This document shows, in pieces, positions 1-11,728 of a stretch of DNA of 64,000 nt. The stretch spans positions 992,001 through 1,056,000 of the forward strand of contig OX637628.1 of assembly GCA_951802195.1 (NCBI GenBank), written 5' to 3'. The DNA comes from Tausonia pullulans (Eukaryota > Basidiomycota > Tremellomycetes > Cystofilobasidiales > Mrakiaceae). The number at the start of each line of letters is the position of its first letter. The stretch's first letter is position 1. Below the pieces are notes generated by a model that saw nothing but the letters and a program-made list of their open reading frames with translations, searched no databases and was not told where the DNA came from. Made by a program: the position numbers and the translations under genes.

Positions 1-2472
1 CTCGAGCAGATCCCGCCTCATTTGCTCTCGGCCATGTCAGCCGAGCACGCCCGGGCATTCAACTCGCTCCCGAGGGAGACCCAGCTCAGCTTCCTCCAAC
101 AGGTCGCCGCAAAGGGCTTGGCCATCCAGGGTCTGACCCCCAATGCATCCGGTGGTGGAGCAGGCGGTGTCTCGCCGACACCATCGTCGGGCAACATCAA
201 CAACGGCCTCATGGGGAGCGCGACGTCGTCGCGGCCGGGATCGTCGGCCGGCGCCGGCGGCATGTCGATGCAGCAGACGTCGACGCCCTCGTCGTCGTCT
301 GGCGCTATGCCCTTGCCGGGATCGTCGCTCCTTCCGACTGGCGAGGGGCCAAGTGCCGGGGGTGCTGCTAAATTGCAGGAGATTTCGCCTGTGCTTGGGG
401 CGGGGACTCTTAAGACGGAGGAGTCGTCTGCCAACGCGGCGTTGAGAATGGGGATGGGAATGGGTGACGGCATGAGAGGCATAAAAACGGGCCTCGGAGC
501 AGGCGTGGGGACGGGGATGACCCCCCCCGATGGACTCTCGAGCGAGTCAAGCACAAAAAAGCGGAGACGTGTGTAATGCTTTCATCTCTCTCTTGTTCGT
601 GAGCAATCAGAGCTGACAGCGGTCGCGTTCGTCCCTTCCTCTCAAGTCGACGACAGCGTCGCTGCCAAGATGGAGGTGTCTCCGAATCCTTCTCCGCCGC
701 CAGTCCCACACTTGCCTCGGAACAAGATCACGTATGTTCCCCTCCAGCGACAAGCACCCACAGCAGGCGGTTTCGACATAGGCAAGATCCTTCGCGAGCG
801 AGCCCAATTGCAGCAGATCGTTCGCCGTCCTCGGCCAGCAACGGAGCTTGGCCAGGTCGACGTCGAACGGATTGTCCTCTGCCTTCGTTCAAGGGTCCAA
901 TCCGAAGTCTCGTACGCGCTCGTGGCTCTCGCCTTGCTTTCGGCTCAACCATACGCTCCCCGAGGATCGAATCATGCCAACGAAAGGGACGGGATCTTTC
1001 CGCTTGACAAGTGTCCCGATCTACTCGAGGAGCTCCTCGATCTGCTCGTCGAGAGTGTCTGGGGTGAGGACGGTTTGCCGAAGAGCCCGGACGAGCCACC
1101 CGCGCTTGGATCGCCGACGGTAATCTCTGCCAAGAGCCCCGTGCTGGTCCCGACGCTCAACGAGGAGGAGGAACACCTCGAAACGACGACGGCGCTCAAG
1201 GAGGCCTCTTCCGTCGCTGCCCGGGGCCGGCCCCTGAGCCACACGCAGCTCGTGCGGTTCGTTGATGAGGCCGCTCATCGCCTCGCACTTGGCGAGGAAG
1301 AGGAGGACGAGGGCGCTGCTGCTAGCTCGAGGCGAGGACCGGGAGGTTACGTCCCAGGCGTCTCGGCTCGGCCGGCGCATGTCGCTTTATCGGTCATCAA
1401 TATCCTTCGCAACCTGTCATCGCAGATCGAGAATGTCTCGGCCCTCGCTGGATCGGCGGAGCTGCTCTCCATCCTCGCGGCCGTGTGTGACCCGGCGCTG
1501 GCTGGCCTCGAGCTCCGCGATGTCGGGGCGAAGAGCTTAGAGCTTGGTTTTGCGCCCCTTCCCTCTTCTTCTATCTCTTTCTTACCTCCATCGCCCCCGG
1601 CCTCCTCGCCGTCATTCTCCTCTCCCCATCGTCTGCCCATTTTCTCGTGCCTCGACCTCGTCAACGTGCGCAAGGATGTGCTCTCGATCCTCGCCAACCT
1701 ACCCGGCGACCGGTACCTCCTCGACCAGCCCTCACTCTCCCCACGCACCGTCCGGAGGCTCATCGACCTGCTGGCTTCCTTCATCGACGACGGCGCCGCG
1801 GAGCTACTCGTCCTCCCTGCACCCGGGATCCGGCCCACATCCGCTGACCGGCCCCCTTACCACGTTGAGCTAGCCGTTGAGGCGCTCTCACACGTCTCGG
1901 TCCTCGACCGAAACCGTGCGATCCTCGCCCGGGATCTCTCCGCCGAGCGAATCCTCTCTCTCTGGGACTCGCTCATTCGGCTCCTCCCGCTCACGATGGA
2001 CGAGTTCCGGCTCCAGACAGCGACGCGTGAGCCTTATCACGGCCTGCTTGAGCGGACGTCGCTCTGCCTTTTCAACCTGGCATTCTTAGCTCCGGCATCG
2101 GTCAAGCGACGGCTGAAGGCTTCGGCGGGCGTCGGAGTCCTCTTGCGGATCTTCAAGAAGCTCTACGGCTTTACCCCGGACTGGACGCACAACCCATGGC
2201 AGGTCGTCTGTCGACGGGTCCTGGAGACGCTTGGCGTCCTCAACGAGGGGCCCGACGGTGGCGAGGCGTTCCTCACGTTTGGAACGGGTGCGGGCGCAGA
2301 CGAGCTGGCGGGCAGCAAGGCGGAGGGCGGGCTCATCAAAGCCAAGGGACCGCACGACGGGTGGCTCGCTGGTGAGGACGGAGGGGAGCTGTTCTGGGGG
2401 GTGCTGAGCGTCATGAGACGGTCGGAAGACCCGGTGGGGCTGCAGGAACTCGACAGCTTGCTCTATATCTAG
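1..2472 (+). CDS. SWI1/ARID1-type SWI/SNF subunit, C-terminal part (5' truncated by window edge)
   Basis: Exons 1-568 and 647-2472 (intron 569-646, donor GTGTGT, branch CTGAC, acceptor CTCAAG); the frame is open from base 1, so the gene starts to the left. The first exon is Ser/Gly/Pro-rich low complexity ending in a basic KKRRR cluster. The second exon resembles the C-terminal BAF250/Osa domain: an opening block around IVLCLRSRVQSEVSYALVAL matches the ARID1 'SLKSGLLAESTWALDTIN' block, followed by helical repeat-like segments containing VRKDVLSILANLPGD and a closing VCRRVLETLGVLNEG. In the family this protein is the large, DNA-contacting subunit of the SWI/SNF nucleosome remodeller in the nucleus. 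The ARID domain itself is not in the window. A Pro/Ser insert near 1545-1650 may be low complexity or an unspliced piece; no good splice pair was found. Family call is by motif, not by search. Confidence 0.7.
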
Positions 2473-2936
2473 AACAAGCCGCTTTGTGGGTTTTGATTAG
2501 GGCTGTTAATGTTGATGTGTGTGTTTTTTTGTTTATTCGAGTCCGGCGGCGTCAATCGCACATGAGACAGACAGACAGGCGTGTGTGGCATCCGTCTCCA
2601 AGGGCGAAAGAGAACGCGCCGTTTCTCGCTCCGCTTCCTCGTGGACTCTTTCGCGCTCTCTTGTCCCCTCGACGGCCACCTTCGCACTCCCCTCTCAACG
2701 TCACCGCGTCCCGACCCTCGTTCCTCCCACCAACCCGCCAGCCAGCCAGCCACTCCGACTGGCCTCGGTACATGCTCAGTTGCCTCCTCCGGACGACCCC
2801 TGCTTTTACTTCTCTTGCCCTCCTCTCTACCTCGTCAAGCTCCTTCGTGTTCGCTCGCCGCTCGTTCGCCGTCACTTTCCTTCCCAGGACAGGCGCCGCC
2901 CTTCTTGCTTCGCCCGCCGCCGAGCCGCACTCTTAC
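2473..2936. other. Intergenic: 3' flank of SWI1-like gene and promoter/5' leader of the helicase
   Basis: No supported gene. A long open frame runs through here and into the helicase introns, but it has no family resemblance and crosses good splice sites. A pyrimidine-rich stretch before 2937 fits a promoter or leader. Confidence 0.5.
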
Positions 2937-5900
2937 ATGCCAGCGGAGAGACGCCAGCGACACTCAGATCAACAAGGTGGGTCTGGCACTCTTGGCCTCG
3001 TTTGCTCGTTCGTGAGTCGGCGAAGGAGGCTTGACGTCGTCTGGGAAAAATCCCTGTCTTCGACGTCACTCGAGCCTATCTGGGGACATGTCCCGACTCG
3101 GTCTCATCCACTGGGGAGATATGGCTCTTATATGAAGTTTGGCTTCCTTACGACCGGCCTTCGGCGAGCGAGGGAAACGCCAGGTGGTCTGAAGTCCTCG
3201 TCGCTAACTTCTGTCTTCCATTCCTCTCTTGTGTTTCCTCCTCCTCAATCTAACGGCATCAACAGCCATCGCCCGTCCCTCGTCCTCGGACTACCCCAGC
3301 CGCGACCCATACCGCCGCGACAGCAGCCCTCAGCGCTCGTCAACCTCCTCCTCTTCCAACCGCTACTCTCGCGACTTGCGCGACCGCGACTCGTACTACA
3401 CTAGCCCTCACACCTCCTCCTCTCGCCGAGACCGCTCCAGGAGCCCTTCCTACCGTCGAGAGAGCATCTCCTCCACCCGCGAATCCTACCTCGATCGCCG
3501 CTCTTCCCACCGGGACTTAAACGACACCGAGGACACCTACAGCTCTCGGAAGCGCAAAGAGTGAGTCAACCTCCCTCCCCCCCCGCTCTCTTCCCCCTGC
3601 GACGCGTCTAGGGTCGTGCCAGGAGGAGGAGGGGTGGACATGCAGGTAGAACAGCAGTCTAGATTGACAGGACTGGGGAGAGAGACAGCGAGACGGGAGA
3701 CAGCGAGAGAGGCGGACAGGACCCCCTCTCTTCCCTCTCTCCTTCGCGTCTTCGTTTCGAGTCGAAGAAAGTCGGAGGCTACCTGTCGATCTTCTCCACC
3801 GTCCCTCTCTCCCTCTCGTCCTCGCTCGTCGCCTGTTCGACGTGCTTTCGTTCTCATAGCTTGTCCTCTCCTGGCGTCGTGCACTTGCTGCTCTCTTGCC
3901 AGGTCATTTCAGCAAGCCAGGAGCTCACGTCTCTGCGTCCTCCTCCCTCAGCACTAGCTCGTACCGTTCCTCTTCCCCTCCTCGCAAACGTACCTCGCTT
4001 GCCGGCCCTACTTCTACCTCTACTCCCTCTCTCGCCTCGCCCTCGGCCGCTCTCCTCTCCCGGATCGCCTCCACCGCTCCCTCCCCCTCCTCCACCTCCT
4101 CCCGCGCTTTCTCCACCTCGCTCCCTCGCCTCGACTCCATGCCCAAGCCCTCCTACAATCGTTCCCGCAAGCCTGCCTCTGCCCAATCCGGTGGTGGAGG
4201 TGGCGACGGTGGACGACGCGGCGGTGGTGGCTCCCGAGCCGCCCTCGTCCCGCTCGAGGGACCGCTCCACTCTAACGCGTGGATCACCGCCCAATACCCC
4301 GTTAGGCAGATCAACTCCGAGTGGATCGCCAACCCCAAGGCCCCACTTTCAAACTACCTCTTCCACAACGGCATGTCGGCCGGCGGATTGTCCGCTGGCT
4401 CCAATGCCTTCAAAACGCAGCAGGGTGTCGTTCAGGGCATGCAGGTCTACCGGTGCGTCGAACGCGTAGCGAACGAAGGAAGAAGGCGCACAGCACTAGG
4501 CTGACCTAGTGGAGTCGTTCTCTTTCCAGATCTACCATCGTCGCCGACGAGCAGCTCGGCATTACTGGTGTGGGCGACAGCCCCGACAAGAAGGAGGCTG
4601 AGAAGCTCGCTGCGCTGAGCGCGACCCTTCAGCTCACCCTCCGAGGCGTCGTGAGTTGTTACTCGCTCCCACAGCTCTGGAGAAACGACAAGATGGCTAA
4701 CCCCAGCCCCACTTCCACCTCAGATCAACAAGAAGGGCGGAAGAAGTGGCGGAAGTAGCACGCCCAACCTGCTCGCTTCCCTCAAGAGCGGCAGTGGTCT
4801 CAAGAAGATGACCGGTCCGACCGCAACACTCTCGCAGGAATCGAAGCACGAGGTCATCGACTACGACCGAGGTGAGTCTTGAGTCGGCCCGCCGAAGACG
4901 CCCGTCGCTAACTCCTCGACCCCGCCATCAGCCCGCGAGTTCATGGACTATTATTGCAAGCGCTTCGGCTTCGGCAAGCCCGACATTCAGTTCAGCCCCT
5001 CGAGCAGCCGGGGCGCCAACCACGACGCGGTGATGACTGTCGGCGGTCGCAAGATTGGTATGGGTTCCGGCCAGTCAAAGAAGGAGGCCCAAATTCGGTG
5101 CTACCTCGACGTGACCCAGTACCTCGAGTCGTCGGACCCGCCGCTGTGGAAGACGTTCTCGGTCGCCCGACCGCCCGGTCTCAACATTTCGGGCAAGATG
5201 GGCCCGCACGTCGTTATGACCATGAGCGACGACCTTGTCGACGACATCCGGGATCTCTGCAAGAACATCAAGTCGTCTACACTTTACGCCCGGTCGACCC
5301 ACCATGCTGTCCTCAAGTCGATCGACCCGACGACGGCTGACTCGTCTGGGGCGGTTTTCATACCGACGGAGGATGCCCTCAAGGCCAAGTCTAACCGGCT
5401 CCTTGAGCAGCTCGAGAAGTACGACGTCGATCCGCGGGTGGCCAAGCTCCGGGATCAGCGGGCCTCGCTCCCTGTTGCGGCCAAGTCGTCCGAGCTGCTC
5501 GCCAAGATCGAGACGAATGAGGCGACGATCTGTATGGCCGCCACGGGATCCGGAAAGACGACGCAGATCCCGCAGATGATCCTCGACGATTACATCCGCC
5601 GCGGCGAGGGCGCCAAGTGCAACATCTTCTGCACTCAGCCCCGCCGAATCGCTGCCATCTCGGTCGCTCAGCGTGTCGCCCAGGAGCGTGGCCAGTCGCT
5701 CGGCGAGAACGTCGGTTACCAGGTCCGCTTTGACACTAAGGCGCCCCAGCCGAACGGTTCCATCACCTTCTGCACGAACGGAATCTTCCTCAAGCGCATG
5801 CAGTCGGCCCTTGGCAAGACGGACGCCGCTTCGGTCGCCTGGCTCGACTCCCTTACCCACATTCTCGTCGATGAGGTCCACGAGCGCGACATCGACGTCG

Positions 5901-8488
5901 ACCTCCTCCTTGTCGTCCTCAAGCGGCTCGTTGCGGACCGCCGCAAGTCTGGCAAGCCGATCCGGATTGTCCTCATGTCGGCGACGATCGACCCAACGCT
6001 CTTCCAGAACTATTTCGCGGACGCCCGGGGCCGGCCTGCTGCCATTGCCGACGTCCCTGGACGGTCGTACCCGGTCAAGCGCCACCTCCTCGACGATTTC
6101 CTCCCGGATCTCCGCGAGACGGCCGGCGCGCGGGGCGCGTGGGTCTTCAGCGACAAGGACGTCGTCTCCTTCCTCGAGCAGGAGATGGCTCCGGTTCAGT
6201 ACAACGCCTACGGCGCTTCGTCCGGTCGGCAGGTGGCTGAGCGTGAGGCCAAGATGCCGCACGCGCTCGTGGCGCTCACGATTGCGCATGTCGCGAGTAT
6301 TTCGGACGACGGCCACATTCTCTGCTTCCTCGATGGTCTCGACTCGATCCGCAAGGTGCACGAGATGATCATGCGGTCGTCGTTCGGCTTCAACTTCAAC
6401 GGACCGGACGTCTCAGTCCATATCCTTCATTCGTCGATTCCCATCGCGGAGCAGCAGGTCGTCTTTGAGCCGACGGCGCCGGGCCAGAGGCGCATTATCC
6501 TGGCGACCAACATTGCCGAGACGTCGGTCACGATCCCAAACGTTGTCTACGTCGTCGACGTCGGTCGCGTCAAGGAGTCGCGGTACGACACGACCAAGAA
6601 GATCAAATCGCTCGTCTCCGCCTGGGTCGGACAGTCCAACATCAACCAGCGGTCCGGTCGTGCCGGTCGTCACCGCGAGGGAGAATACTACGGAGTCATC
6701 TCCAAAAAGCGCATGGCCTCGCTCGACCAGTACGCGCTCGTCGAGATGAAGCGGTCCGATCTCTCGAGTGTTGTCATGCACATCAAGGTGGGTGGTGGTA
6801 ACGGTGCTTCCGTGCTTCCATTCGATCTGTTCCTTCACTGACTCCTGTCTCGTCAGGCTCTCAACTTTGGTGATGTCGAGGTCGAAGAGGTTCTCGCGCA
6901 GTGCATCGAGCCACCCTCGTCGACAGCCGTCAAAGACGCTGTCCTCACGCTCCGTCAGATTGGCGCCATTGATGAGCACAAGAAGCTCACTTCGCTCGGT
7001 CGCGTCCTCCTCCAGCTCCCGCTTGAAACTCGGCTCGGCAAGCTCGTTCTCTACGGTGCCTTCTACGGCTGCCTCGATTCGGCGCTCACCCTCGCGGCGA
7101 TCCTCTCGGACCGGGACCCGTTCGTTTCGCCGATGGACAAGTCCCAGCTTGCCGACGCCGTCAAGGACTCATGGTCGCCACCTGGTTTCCGGTCCGACGT
7201 CCTCGCGGCCGTCTCGGCATACAACACATGGTTCGGCCTCACCCAGTCGGGCCAGATCCAGCAGTCGTTCCAGTTCATCTCGGAGAACTTCATCCACCGA
7301 CCGGCGTTCCTCGCTATCCAGAAGGTCAAGGACCAGATCTACGGCTCTCTTGTCGACACAGGTGTCATCGCCATTTCGGCCGGTGGTCTACCCGGTGCTG
7401 GCGGCGGCCACGGTCCGAGAAGCGTCTACCAGCGATGGTGCCGTAACATGCCCGTCCAGCTCAACAAAAACGCAACAAGTCTCCCGCTGCTCGCCGCACT
7501 CGTCGCGACCTCGTCGGCTCCCAACTTTGCGATCCGCCAGGACAAGGGCTACATGACTAATATGGGAGAGGTGTGTTGATATGCTGCGCTGCGATTGGAG
7601 AAGACGGAAAGCTTGCGGTGGCTGACCTGGTCGTCTCCTTTTCTTCCACAGAAAGCGCAAATGCACGCCTCCTCTGTAAACCACAAAACGCGCGAGAACC
7701 TCGAGGCTGAGGTCTCGGCCGTCGTCCACGAGAAGGCTGTCTACGCCTTCGGCGAGAAGCAGAACAACTCAGGCCAGGCCAACAACACGCTCCTTCGGAC
7801 GACGACGCGCCTCGACCCGATGACTTATCTCCTCTTCGGTGCCTACTCGGCCGAGGTCATCGGCAATGGTCTCTCGTGCGACGACTGGCTCCCGATCCAC
7901 GGCAACCTTGACGCGCTCGATGACATCCAGCGGCTCAAAGCACTCCTCGAGTCTTGCATGCTCCGCGTCTTTGAGGGCATTGGCAAGTCGCTTGGCAAGC
8001 AGCGCGACCAACGGTTCGCCCGTCGATCCTCGGCCCCGCCTCGCGCGATCGCGGGCAGCAAGCAGCAGCAGCGGATCGATGACGACGCCTCGGACGAGGA
8101 GGTCGAGCAGGAGGACGCCCTCGAGGCTGAGGATGAGAACGAGGATCGCTCGCTGACGTCGACCGAGATCACCGAGCTCAATAACCTTACCGCCGACGTC
8201 GTCGCCATCCTCGACCGCTACTCTGAGGAGCGCGGCACTTCTCAGTCGCGCGCCCCCTCACGGGCTCCCTCTCGCGCCCCGACGCGACCGGCCTCGCCGG
8301 CGCCTGGGTCGCTGAGCATGACGCCCGGCTCGGGTGCCTCGTCTGCGTACGGCGGCCTCCCGGAGCCTTCAACGAGCGCGTATAGGCCCCCGAACGCGAG
8401 GGGACCGTCGTCGGGCCCGCGGGGTGGTTACGGGGCCGGCGCTGGGATGGGCCCCAACGGTCTTCGGGGAGGCTACGGGCGGTTCTAG
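2937..8488 (+). CDS. DExH-box RNA helicase with dsRNA-binding domains (DHX9/MLE- or DHX36-like)
   Basis: Eight exons: 2937-2976, 3266-3560, 3913-4452, 4530-4650, 4724-4871, 4932-6787, 6857-7570, 7652-8488; 1516 aa. The ATG at 2937 was chosen because exon 1 ends in phase 1 at GTGGGT and joins exon 2 in frame. Order: an Arg/Ser-rich N-terminus (many RS, RD, SR pairs, about residues 14-120), a first dsRBD-like region (about 230-330, ending in KKEAEKLAALSATLQ), a second dsRBD (about 385-470, with SKKEAQIRCYLDVTQYL), then a full helicase core: GSGKTTQIP (motif I, about residue 585), DEVH (II), SAT (III), NIAETSVTIP (V) and QRSGRAGR (VI). HA2 and OB-fold regions follow, then an acidic stretch and a Gly/Arg-rich tail like the RGG tail of DHX9. 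The family unwinds RNA or RNA-DNA hybrids and RNPs with ATP. Two dsRBDs plus the RGG tail favour DHX9, but the exact orthologue is not settled. Confidence 0.9.
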
Positions 8489-8850
8489 ACGTTCAGATCC
8501 TTCTCCCTCTCTCCCGTCCTGCTCAGCTCTTTCACTCTATTCGTCCTTTACTCAACACCCTCAAAAGAGCGCATGCCATATATCCACCTCACTCTTCGCT
8601 TGATCTCTAGAAAGGCTCAGCTCCCCCTTGTCCCCCTCGCTTGTTTGTGACCAACTTCCTTCTTCATCCTATACATGCGTGCCAAGGATTAATCTCTTTC
8701 GGAGAAGGAAACCAATGCTCGAATGCACATGATGATACGGCAGAGATGGAGGAGATGTGACGTGCGGGAAAGAACAAGCGAGAGATGTGGGAAGGAAAAG
8801 CCGATGAAATGAGGGGAACGAGGCGAAACGAAGGAGCGAGAGGGACCACC
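8489..8850. other. Convergent 3' intergenic space
   Basis: Lies between the stop of the helicase (plus) and the stop of MPP10 (minus). No gene or structure seen beyond 3' UTR-type sequence. Confidence 0.6.
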
Positions 8851-11555
8851 TCAGAGTTTGAGACCAACACCGCTCTGAGAGGGACCTGCGACGCCCTCCT
8901 GCCTCCGACCCTTGGGGTCGAACTTCTTGGCGTCCTTGCCAATGATGGTGACCTGGAAGAGAAGAGATCAGCACTGGTCTTGAGGGAAGAAGAACGAGAT
9001 CGTAGTTAACACTCACTCCGCGACCCTCCTTGACGAGACCCCGAAGCGCCTCGTCCCTGCCGACTCGGCGACCCTTGCCAGCCCTTTTCTTGGCCTCCTC
9101 GGCCTTGGTAATCCGCTCTTTCGTTCGCCGGTTGACTTTCTTGTCCTTCGACCGCTGGGTTCGCTTCTCCGCGGGAGTCATCTCGGATCGGGCACGGAGC
9201 TCGCCCGCCTGAGGAGGCGCGAAGACCTCCTCCGGCGCAAGCTGCGTTGTCGCCCGCTGCGTCGGTGGAAGGGCCGTCTCGAGCGAGAGCGAGGGGAGGT
9301 TGGACATGGTTTGGATCTGGGCCTTGGGCTGAAGTGGCAAGGTCAGGCATCAGCGGGTGGACCAGCGTCCGCGGCGACGACTCTTCATTAAAGACGCACC
9401 TGCTTCGGCGTGAAGTTAGCGTTCGAGAGAGCGTCGAGCTTGTAGCAAATCTCATTCCAGGCCTTCTCAATCTCGTCGTGCTCCTTCTGGAGTCGGCCGT
9501 CTCGGTCGTCGATCGGGGCGGCTCCACCGGCAGCGACCGCGGACGACACTGTGTAGTCGTCCTCGTAAAGTTGGGCGAGCGACTTGGTCGACTGCGTGTC
9601 CTGGAGCTCGAAGAACTTGGATGGGAGGTATGGCTTGGAGTCGATCGGCCGGCGACGGACGACGTCGTTGAAGTCATTCTGGAGCGGTAGACGAAGAAGA
9701 GGATCAGTCAGTCGGTGAGCCTCAACGCAGAGAGAAAGAAAAAGAAAAACTGACGTTGAGGATTCGCTGCTTGATCTTGTCCTCGAGGCCCTTGACGCGC
9801 TCCTCGGTGACGACAGGGACCTGCTTGGAGACGTTCTCGAACTCGAGGTCCTCCTCGAGAATGGCGTTGATCGGCCGCGAGCGCGAGCTGGCCTCTCCGG
9901 AGAGAGCCCACGGTTTCGGGGCGACATTCTCGGCCTCAAGAGTAGCAATCTGCTTCGACAGAGTGGCAATGCGAGCAGCATGAGATGAAAGCGGAGCTGG
10001 GAGAGGAAACGAGGTATAGTCAGCAAAGATAAAGTCGGTTGACGTGGCGACAACGATGCTCACCAGACTCCTCGCCATCCTCAGACACGTCTTCGGCAAA
10101 GAGATCGGTCTTCCGCGTAGTAGTCTCGCCCGTTGTCGGGTCGAAAAGGTCGTCATCGTCGTCATCTTCCTCCTCCTCGTCCTCCTCATCGAAGCCGTCC
10201 ATGTCCATGTTCTCGTCCATATCCTCCTCCTCGATCGGGATAGCGCGCGCCTTGCCCTTGCCCTTCTTCGAAGACGTGCCCGCAGAGGTGGCCGGCTTCG
10301 GGACCTTGGCCGGAGGCGCGAAGAATTCAGCGTATTTGACCTCTATAAGGATAAAAAGACGTGGGAAAATTCGATGATCAGAACTGTTGCAACGGGAGAC
10401 AGACGAGACCGGCCGCGCACCGTCAGTTCCGCCCTGGCCATCGCCTTCGACTGAGCGCCACATGTCAACACCCTTGCCCGAACCCAGGTTGCCGAGAAGG
10501 TCATCGTCGTCCATCTCGTCGTCAAAGTCGTCGTCTTCGTCATCATCCTTGCCGAGCTTGCCGCTCGTGACCTGGAGAGCCTCGAGCTCCTCAGTCTCGC
10601 GGTTGAACTCGTGAATGGAGAAGAAGGGGTCGTCCAGGGTCGGATGGGAGCTAATCATAAGAGCGATCAGAGGGTGGGAAGACACGCAGGTCGAAGAACG
10701 AGGCGGCTTACCGCTTGGACGAGGATGCCGAGCCGCCCGAGGCGTCGAGGTCGTGGATCCGGCGAGAGGTGTCGTCGTCCTCGTCCGAGTTCTCGTCCTC
10801 CTCGTCCTCCATGTCCTCATCGTCGTACACCCCCTCATCGCTTTCTTCGTCGCCGGACATGCCCTCCTCTCCGTCCATGAGGCTCATGCCCTCGTCATCG
10901 TTCTCGTCCTCGTCGCCCTCCTCCTCAGAGTCGTCCTCGTCATCATCCTCGCTATCTCCACTATCCTCCATGTCGTCGATACCGTCGAACGAGTCAAACT
11001 CGCCGGCAAACTCGTCCTCCTCGCTGTCGTATTCCTCGATGCCACGCGCGGCCTTCTCCTCTGCGGTGAGGCTGCCCGCGTCGCTACCGTCGGCTGCAAG
11101 CATGTCGAGCATGCCCGCCTCCTCGAGGAGGTCGCAGATCTTGGCGGTCCGCATCTCGAGCTGCTCCCAGATCTGCTCGGGTTCCATACCGTCGGTGTAG
11201 AGCTCTGTGAGGGGCGTCGGCTCAAAGTCGACAGCCTTAGACTCATCGGATGGGTCGGGGGCCTCAAACGAGTTGAGAAGATTGGTAATGTGCGGGATCG
11301 AGGTGGCCTCAGAGGCGAGCGCTAGGGACGGGAAACAGACAAGGCAAGCATGCTAGGTGAGTACGGCTGTCACCAGCAAGTGAAGACAGGTGAGGATGGG
11401 TGGAAGAGGCGCGCACCAAGCTTGAAGACGTGCCTGAGCGCGTTCTCGGCCGCGGTCGCTAGCGAGGCGTCGCCCTCGGCGAGACCGAACGCCTGGGGCT
11501 TCGAGTCGAGGAGCGTGGTGAGCTCCGCAAAGGGCTGGCTATCGATAGCGGCCAT
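8851..11555 (-). CDS. MPP10: U3 small nucleolar RNP protein MPP10
   Basis: Eight exons on the minus strand (coding order): 11555-11417, 11321-10712, 10650-10421, 10342-10064, 9996-9755, 9678-9400, 9328-9017, 8952-8851; 730 aa. All introns are 61-95 nt with canonical ends and matching phases. The N-terminal block DGMEPEQIWEQLEMR is the family's hallmark 'D..EQIWQQLELR'. It is followed by long Asp/Glu runs, then the conserved middle (KPYLPSKFFELQDTQSTKSLAQLYEDDY) and a basic C-terminus (RSKDKKVNRRTKERITKAEE). MPP10 is a scaffold of the SSU processome in the nucleolus; with IMP3 and IMP4 it binds U3 snoRNA during 18S rRNA processing. It is followed on the same strand by SEC39, 173 nt upstream of its ATG, so its promoter must lie in or near that short gap. 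Confidence 0.93.
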
Positions 11556-11728
11556 GATCCAATCGAGAGGCAAGAGCGGGCGCGTGGTTGGAGGTTCCGA
11601 GTCGCGAGGCGGAGGAGCTGGGCAAAAGGAAAGTTGGACGCCTAGCGCACTAGCCCCCTCCCTCCCTGTATGACTTTCCTCACTCGTTGTCAGGCACCCA
11701 GAATGAAGGAAGCAAATACATATCATCG

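Noticed and set aside
2484-3404. 306-aa plus-strand open frame before the helicase
   Set aside because: Low complexity, no family, and it runs across the helicase's first exon and intron in another frame.
5075-6361. Long minus-strand open frame opposite the helicase core
   Set aside because: A shadow of GC-rich codon usage on the opposite strand; no domain, and the plus-strand frame is a full DExH helicase.
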